Source: an uncultured Lachnospiraceae bacterium
GTDB taxonomy: Bacteria; Bacillota; Clostridia; Lachnospirales; Lachnospiraceae
Direction of reading: 5' to 3'
Length of the DNA: 64,000 bases
Assembly (NCBI GenBank): GCA_934352055.1
Contig: CAKRJY010000003.1
Span: 206,098 to 270,097 of the forward strand
Shown here: piece by piece, positions 60,837-64,000 of the stretch
Layout: the number at the start of each line of letters is the position of its first letter
How positions within the stretch are numbered: position 1 is the first letter of the stretch
The notes under the pieces: model-generated
The model's input: only the letters and a program-made list of their open reading frames with translations
Databases searched by the model: none
Told to the model about the DNA's origin: nothing
Position numbers and translations under genes: made by a program

Positions 60837-61598
60837 TTACGACTTTTGTCGAAACTCTGTGACATGTTTTCTTCTCCAATTCGGAAATAAATTTCTCTGG
60901 CACTTTGTATTCTTTCGTTGTTCTATCGCAATTGTATCAAAAAAGGTCTGCCACAATGGATGAAATGGGTCAGAAATCTGTTCTGATTGAGCCAAACGTT
61001 CCGCTTCCTGATCTGTCATTTCTCTGATATAAAAAGATTTATTCTTCGGATGTACTGCAGCAAGTTTTCTGCCATCATCAATCAACATCCAATCCTCCGA
61101 TGGCATTCGATCCGAAAAATGCTCTGCAAGTAACGACAATATCGCATGTTTTGGTTCTATATGTGCTATATAAACTTGTTCACCTATGCCATCAAAACGC
61201 ACAAATTCCCGTAAGCTATGCATTTCATTCTGCACATTACGGGCAATCTGCATCATACGACAAACGCATGGTTCCGCTAAATGTGCCATCGCATCACTGT
61301 TTTTAAATCCATATTTAAGAAATTGATATATTTCCATCATGGTGTCCTGTTTTGCCAGCATCACATAATACAAGCAGGTATACGCCTCCCACGAAATCTT
61401 CTGATAAATGGATGTCATAACTTTCTTTGCTTTTTCACGCTCTATCTCAACATGATGATATTCGTCAAATAACTCCGGCTGGATGATAGGTTCTCGTTGT
61501 AATTTTACTTTTTCCCGATGCGAAATCTCCCAATCCCACGCCTCATATATACACGTAAGCATTGCTTCCGGATGATTCTCACAAGTAAATACCTGCAT
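60837..61598 (-). CDS. Partner protein of a DNA-repair-type radical SAM enzyme (TIGR03915 family)
   Basis: A 253-residue protein that matches the 'probable DNA metabolism' family always found beside a radical SAM gene of the TIGR03916 family. It starts MQVFTCENHPEAMLTCIYEA; the central part has FVRFDGIGEQVYIAHIEPKH and a C-terminal ISDPFHPLWQTFFDTIAIEQ segment, both typical of the family. Some relatives are fused to a uracil-glycosylase domain, but this one is not. The gene lies 12 bases after its partner and is co-transcribed from the LexA-box promoter. The biochemical role is unknown. Confidence 0.85.
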   Translation of the reverse strand: MQVFTCENHPEAMLTCIYEAWDWEISHREKVKLQREPIIQPELFDEYHHVEIEREKAKKVMTSIYQKISWEAYTCLYYVMLAKQDTMMEIYQFLKYGFKNSDAMAHLAEPCVCRMMQIARNVQNEMHSLREFVRFDGIGEQVYIAHIEPKHAILSLLAEHFSDRMPSEDWMLIDDGRKLAAVHPKNKSFYIREMTDQEAERLAQSEQISDPFHPLWQTFFDTIAIEQRKNTKCQRNLFPNWRRKHVTEFRQKS

Positions 61599-61610
61599 AA
61601 GCCACCTCTC

Positions 61611-63035
61611 TTAATGTAAGCCAAAGTCATCAAACAATGACATTTGTCTGCTTGTACTTTGTTCTACGATCTGCCAATTTTCTTTTGCCTGTAACGTTAT
61701 TAACTGCCTTGTGATAAACGCTTCATCCACAGGAATTCGATACAGCATCCGCCCATTGCATGTCAAGAAATAGTGCGCACGTTTTAACACAACTCCCATT
61801 TTTTTAAGATCTTCAAATGACAGATTCGCATATTTACGTGCTTTTATAATGCGACGTACCGATTTGGGGCCAATCCCTGGTACACGAAGCAGCATCTCCA
61901 TGGATGCCGTCTGCACTTCAATCGGAAACAATGCTAAATGATGTACTGCCCAGTTACATTTCGGATCGATCTGTTCATTGAAATTCGGGTACTGTTCCGA
62001 TAAAAGTTCTTTTGCCCGAAAGCCATAAAAGCGCAATAGCCAGTCTGCCTGATACAACCGATGTTCCCGTAACAACGGCACAGGCGTATCCAACTCTGGT
62101 AAAACTGTATCTTCTATAAGTGGTACATATGCCGAAAAAAACACACGCTTTAAATCATATTTTCGATACATATATTCTGTTGCAAGTAAATACTGATAAT
62201 CGCTCTCTCCTGTTGCTCCTACAATCATCTGCGTACTCATTCCTGCCGGTGCAAATGTCTGCAAAGATGACGTCCGTTGTACCTGATGCATCTTCTCCGC
62301 TTCCACTAATCCCTGCTTCTCTTCTATGGCCTCTCTTTCTGAAAAAATGCTCCCTGACAAATAATTGTTTAGGGAGCTTCGTTCCATATATGCAGATTTT
62401 CCGGATGCAATCCGGTTTCTTGCAATCGACGCAGCTGTTTTTCCCATCGGTGTCAGAATTGTATGAAAAGATTTGTGTGGTGCTAATGTATGTAAACTGT
62501 CTGCTGTCGGTAATTCAAGATTAATGCTAACACGATCTGCTAACAAAGCAGCCTCGGAAAGTAATGCCTCTGGAGCTCCTGGAATCATTTTAACATGAAT
62601 ATATCCACGAAAATGGTATTCCTCCCGCAATAAACGCAACGTCTCACATATCCGTTCCATCGTATATTCTGGTGTATGTAATACTCCAGAACTTAAAAAT
62701 AATCCTTCTATATAATTTCTCTTGTAAAATCCAATGGTCAATTCACATATCTCACGTGGAGAAAATGTCGTCCGTTCCACATCATTTGACCTACGATTTA
62801 TACAATATTTACAGTCAAAAGCACAATGATTCGTCATCAGTATTTTCAAGAGAGAAATACATCGCCCATCCGCTGCAAAACTATGACAGATTCCACTTGC
62901 ACAAGAGTTCCCCAGTGCCCCCTTTTCACCTTTTCGGTCTACGCCGCTGGATGTACATGCCACATCATATTTTGCTGCATCCGCTAAAATATGCAATTTT
63001 TCTTGTAATGATTTTTCTGTTCGCATCTCTAACAT
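61611..63035 (-). CDS. Putative DNA modification/repair radical SAM protein (TIGR03916 family)
   Basis: A 474-residue radical SAM protein. The cluster motif C71-x3-C75-x2-C78 lies in NHCAFDCKYCINRRS; further Cys/His residues precede it (CASGICHSF, GRC). A helix-hairpin-helix DNA-binding motif near residues 380-400 (LLRVPGIGPKSVRRIIKA) suggests it acts on DNA. Family members are paired with a TIGR03915 protein, as here. No activity has been assigned by sequence. The promoter carries a LexA box. The first ATG (63035) falls at the predicted transcription start; a second ATG (63026) is an alternative start. Confidence 0.9.
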   Translation of the reverse strand: MLEMRTEKSLQEKLHILADAAKYDVACTSSGVDRKGEKGALGNSCASGICHSFAADGRCISLLKILMTNHCAFDCKYCINRRSNDVERTTFSPREICELTIGFYKRNYIEGLFLSSGVLHTPEYTMERICETLRLLREEYHFRGYIHVKMIPGAPEALLSEAALLADRVSINLELPTADSLHTLAPHKSFHTILTPMGKTAASIARNRIASGKSAYMERSSLNNYLSGSIFSEREAIEEKQGLVEAEKMHQVQRTSSLQTFAPAGMSTQMIVGATGESDYQYLLATEYMYRKYDLKRVFFSAYVPLIEDTVLPELDTPVPLLREHRLYQADWLLRFYGFRAKELLSEQYPNFNEQIDPKCNWAVHHLALFPIEVQTASMEMLLRVPGIGPKSVRRIIKARKYANLSFEDLKKMGVVLKRAHYFLTCNGRMLYRIPVDEAFITRQLITLQAKENWQIVEQSTSRQMSLFDDFGLH

Positions 63036-63041
63036 AAGTTA

Positions 63042-63070
63042 ATTATACGAACATTTGTTCTGTTTTTCAA
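63042..63070 (-). promoter_or_regulatory. Promoter of the radical SAM pair
   Basis: TTGAAA (63070..63065), 17-base spacer, perfect TATAAT (63047..63042). The predicted start is near 63035, giving a leader of 0-9 bases. Confidence 0.8.
63049..63060 (-). promoter_or_regulatory. LexA box between the -35 and -10
   Basis: GAACATTTGTTC fits the Gram-positive LexA/DinR site GAAC-N4-GTTC exactly and is preceded by C. It fills the promoter spacer, where bound LexA would block RNA polymerase. No other match in the window was seen near a promoter. Confidence 0.8.
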
Positions 63071-63092
63071 GTAGATTTTATGATTTATATTA

Positions 63093-63665
63093 CTATTTAT
63101 GCCATTTAAACCCAACAATCGCGCCAATCACACCACCGACGATGTGTGCCATATGTGAAATATTATCCTGTATCGTGATTCCTTCATAAATCTGTTGGCC
63201 TAAGAAAACTACAGCAACAAGCAAAAATGTGATTGGAATATCACCACTTCGAAATCCCGTAAATGATGTCATCACAATAAATGCAAATGCAATCCCACTA
63301 GCTCCACATAATCCTATCCCAGGGAAAAAAATGTAATTAATAAGTGCTGTAACAACCGCTGTGATTACAATCACTTTTAAAATATTTTGTGAAGAGTATT
63401 TTTCTTCCAACATCGGTCCTAAAAGCAAAATATATGTCATGTTGCCAAGAAAATGATCCCATCCTGAATGTCCAAATACATGGGTAAAGAAACGTACATA
63501 TGTCAATGGATCTTTTAAGGAAGAATGATACGTAATAAATAATAATTGATTACTTCTTCCTCCCGTATATTCATTTAGTAAAGTTACACAAAAACATAAT
63601 AAAACAAATGTCAAAATCACCGGCGAATTAAAGACGATTCTAATTCCTTTTCTTGTATTCTTCAC
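63093..63665 (-). CDS. Rhomboid family intramembrane serine protease
   Basis: A 190-residue protein with about six membrane helices. The family motifs are in order: H71 and N75 in GWDHFLGNM, catalytic S123 in GASGIAF and catalytic H174 in SHMAHIVGGVIG. It cleaves transmembrane segments of unknown substrates. GTG start with GAGAGGA 7 bases upstream. It directly follows the rRNA-tRNA terminator, so its transcription must come from read-through or a weak promoter I cannot see. Confidence 0.92.
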   Translation of the reverse strand: MKNTRKGIRIVFNSPVILTFVLLCFCVTLLNEYTGGRSNQLLFITYHSSLKDPLTYVRFFTHVFGHSGWDHFLGNMTYILLLGPMLEEKYSSQNILKVIVITAVVTALINYIFFPGIGLCGASGIAFAFIVMTSFTGFRSGDIPITFLLVAVVFLGQQIYEGITIQDNISHMAHIVGGVIGAIVGFKWHK

Positions 63666-63702
63666 TTTTTTGTCCTCTCTTTCCCATTTTTTTATTTACA
63701 AC

Positions 63703-63743
63703 AAAAGACCCCTGAAACATTGTAACACAACATCTCAAGGGTC
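63703..63743 (-). terminator. Terminator of the rRNA-tRNA transcription unit
   Basis: A long hairpin (stem of 11 pairs incl. G-T, GACCCTTGAGA / TTTCAGGGGTC, with an inner TTGT/ACAA helix, 63743..63707) followed by TTTTG on the minus strand, just after tRNA-Trp. Confidence 0.85.
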
Positions 63744-63752
63744 CATACATAG

Positions 63753-63823
63753 CAGGGGATCCAGGAATCGAACCCGGCTCTGGAGTTTTGGAGACTCTTA
63801 TTCTACCGATGAACTAATCCCCT
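63753..63823 (-). tRNA. tRNA-Trp (anticodon CCA)
   Basis: A 71-base cloverleaf without encoded CCA. Acceptor stem AGGGGAT / ATCCCCT with G discriminator, D stem GTTC/GAAT, anticodon loop CTCCAAA (anticodon CCA), T arm CCGGG-TTCGATT-CCTGG. The outer pair of the anticodon stem is a mismatch (A-C), which is tolerated. The G73 discriminator fits bacterial tRNA-Trp. Confidence 0.93.
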
Positions 63824-63836
63824 ATATATCACAAAA

Positions 63837-63857
63837 CCTATAATACAAGATTATAGG
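63837..63857 (-). other. Hairpin between 23S and tRNA-Trp
   Basis: CCTATAAT-CTTGT-ATTATAGG, an 8-base-pair perfect stem with a 5-base loop, followed by TTTTGT. Could be a processing signal or a weak terminator. Confidence 0.55.
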
Positions 63858-63923
63858 ATGTAATGCAAATATAAATTTATAACACCTTCAAAATTTCATA
63901 CAGATTCTTTGAATCAAACCTTC

Positions 63924-64000
63924 TTGGTTAAGCCTTCGATCTATTAGTAACAGTCAGCTACATGTATTACTACACTTCCACCTCTGTCCTATCTACCTTG
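63924..64000 (-). rRNA. 3' end of 23S rRNA, partial
   Basis: The minus strand reads the conserved 23S terminus (ACTAATAGATCGAAGGCTTAACC and upstream TAGCTGACTGTTAC-type helix sequence), ending near 63924. Only the last 75 or so bases are in the window. The gene is oriented like the neighbouring tRNA and protein genes. Confidence 0.93.

Noticed and set aside
60750..60903. N-terminal extension of the PAS kinase
   Set aside because: It would overlap the upstream DNA-metabolism gene and the operon promoter; the downstream ATG has a good ribosome site and starts the PAS domain correctly.
63824..63923. 5S rRNA gene
   Set aside because: The gap is about 100 bases, too short, and holds only an AT-rich hairpin.
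1..64000. Mobile elements, prophage or CRISPR
   Set aside because: I saw no transposase, integrase or phage structural gene and no regularly spaced repeats; gene order is typical core chromosome throughout.

Overview
The window looks like chromosome of a motile, anaerobic, low-GC Clostridia bacterium, most likely a Lachnospiraceae relative. Evidence: an oxygen-sensitive class III ribonucleotide reductase (nrdD/nrdG), acetate kinase, Gram-positive style SMC/FtsY/Ffh and LexA signals, the YlqF-RnhB-YlqG-YlqH order known from Bacillus/Clostridia, and a CheV-containing chemotaxis system. No insertion sequence, prophage, integrase or CRISPR array is visible. All genes but one (tmcAL, 37703..38953) lie on the minus strand. 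They are co-oriented with a ribosomal RNA operon whose 23S 3' end enters at the right edge, so replication probably also runs right to left.

Reading in the direction of transcription (right to left): the 3' end of a 23S rRNA gene is followed by tRNA-Trp and a strong terminator, with no 5S gene between them. Next come a rhomboid protease and a two-gene DNA-metabolism module (radical SAM plus partner) behind a promoter that carries a LexA box. A ten-gene chemotaxis operon follows (60750 to 49873): histidine kinase, a response regulator with a degenerate HD-GYP domain, cheR, cheB, cheY, cheA, cheW, a chemoreceptor, an unusual Hpt-containing protein and a small membrane protein. Then come a two-component pair, a lipoprotein, cheV, a 580-residue acidic membrane protein, hisH, hisF and ung, and a small FliD-like protein with its own promoter.

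The middle holds core metabolism and cell-cycle genes: a split purine module (archaeal-type IMP cyclohydrolase plus stand-alone AICAR transformylase); divergent tmcAL and ackA; yceD-rpmF; plsX-acpP; rnc-smc-ftsY-ilvA; ylxM-ffh-rpsP-khpA-rimM-trmD; rplS; lepB-rbgA-lepB-rnhB-ylqG-ylqH-yraN; pgeF; a PDZ/radical SAM protein; and der-plsY-gpsA.

The left part makes DNA precursors and folate: nrdD-nrdG-dut and a phosphoribosyltransferase-like gene behind a promoter with tandem NrdR boxes, then a type IIA topoisomerase pair (parE/parC-like), then folC-folE-HD protein-folP-folBK and a CPBP membrane protease. A further gene begins at the left edge. No stretch longer than about 200 bases lacks a gene.

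The most unusual items are the pseudo-enzyme components of the chemotaxis operon, the SOS-type promoter of the uncharacterised radical SAM module, an rRNA operon end without 5S, a YraN gene without a canonical start codon, and promoters whose -35 boxes sit inside upstream terminator stems.
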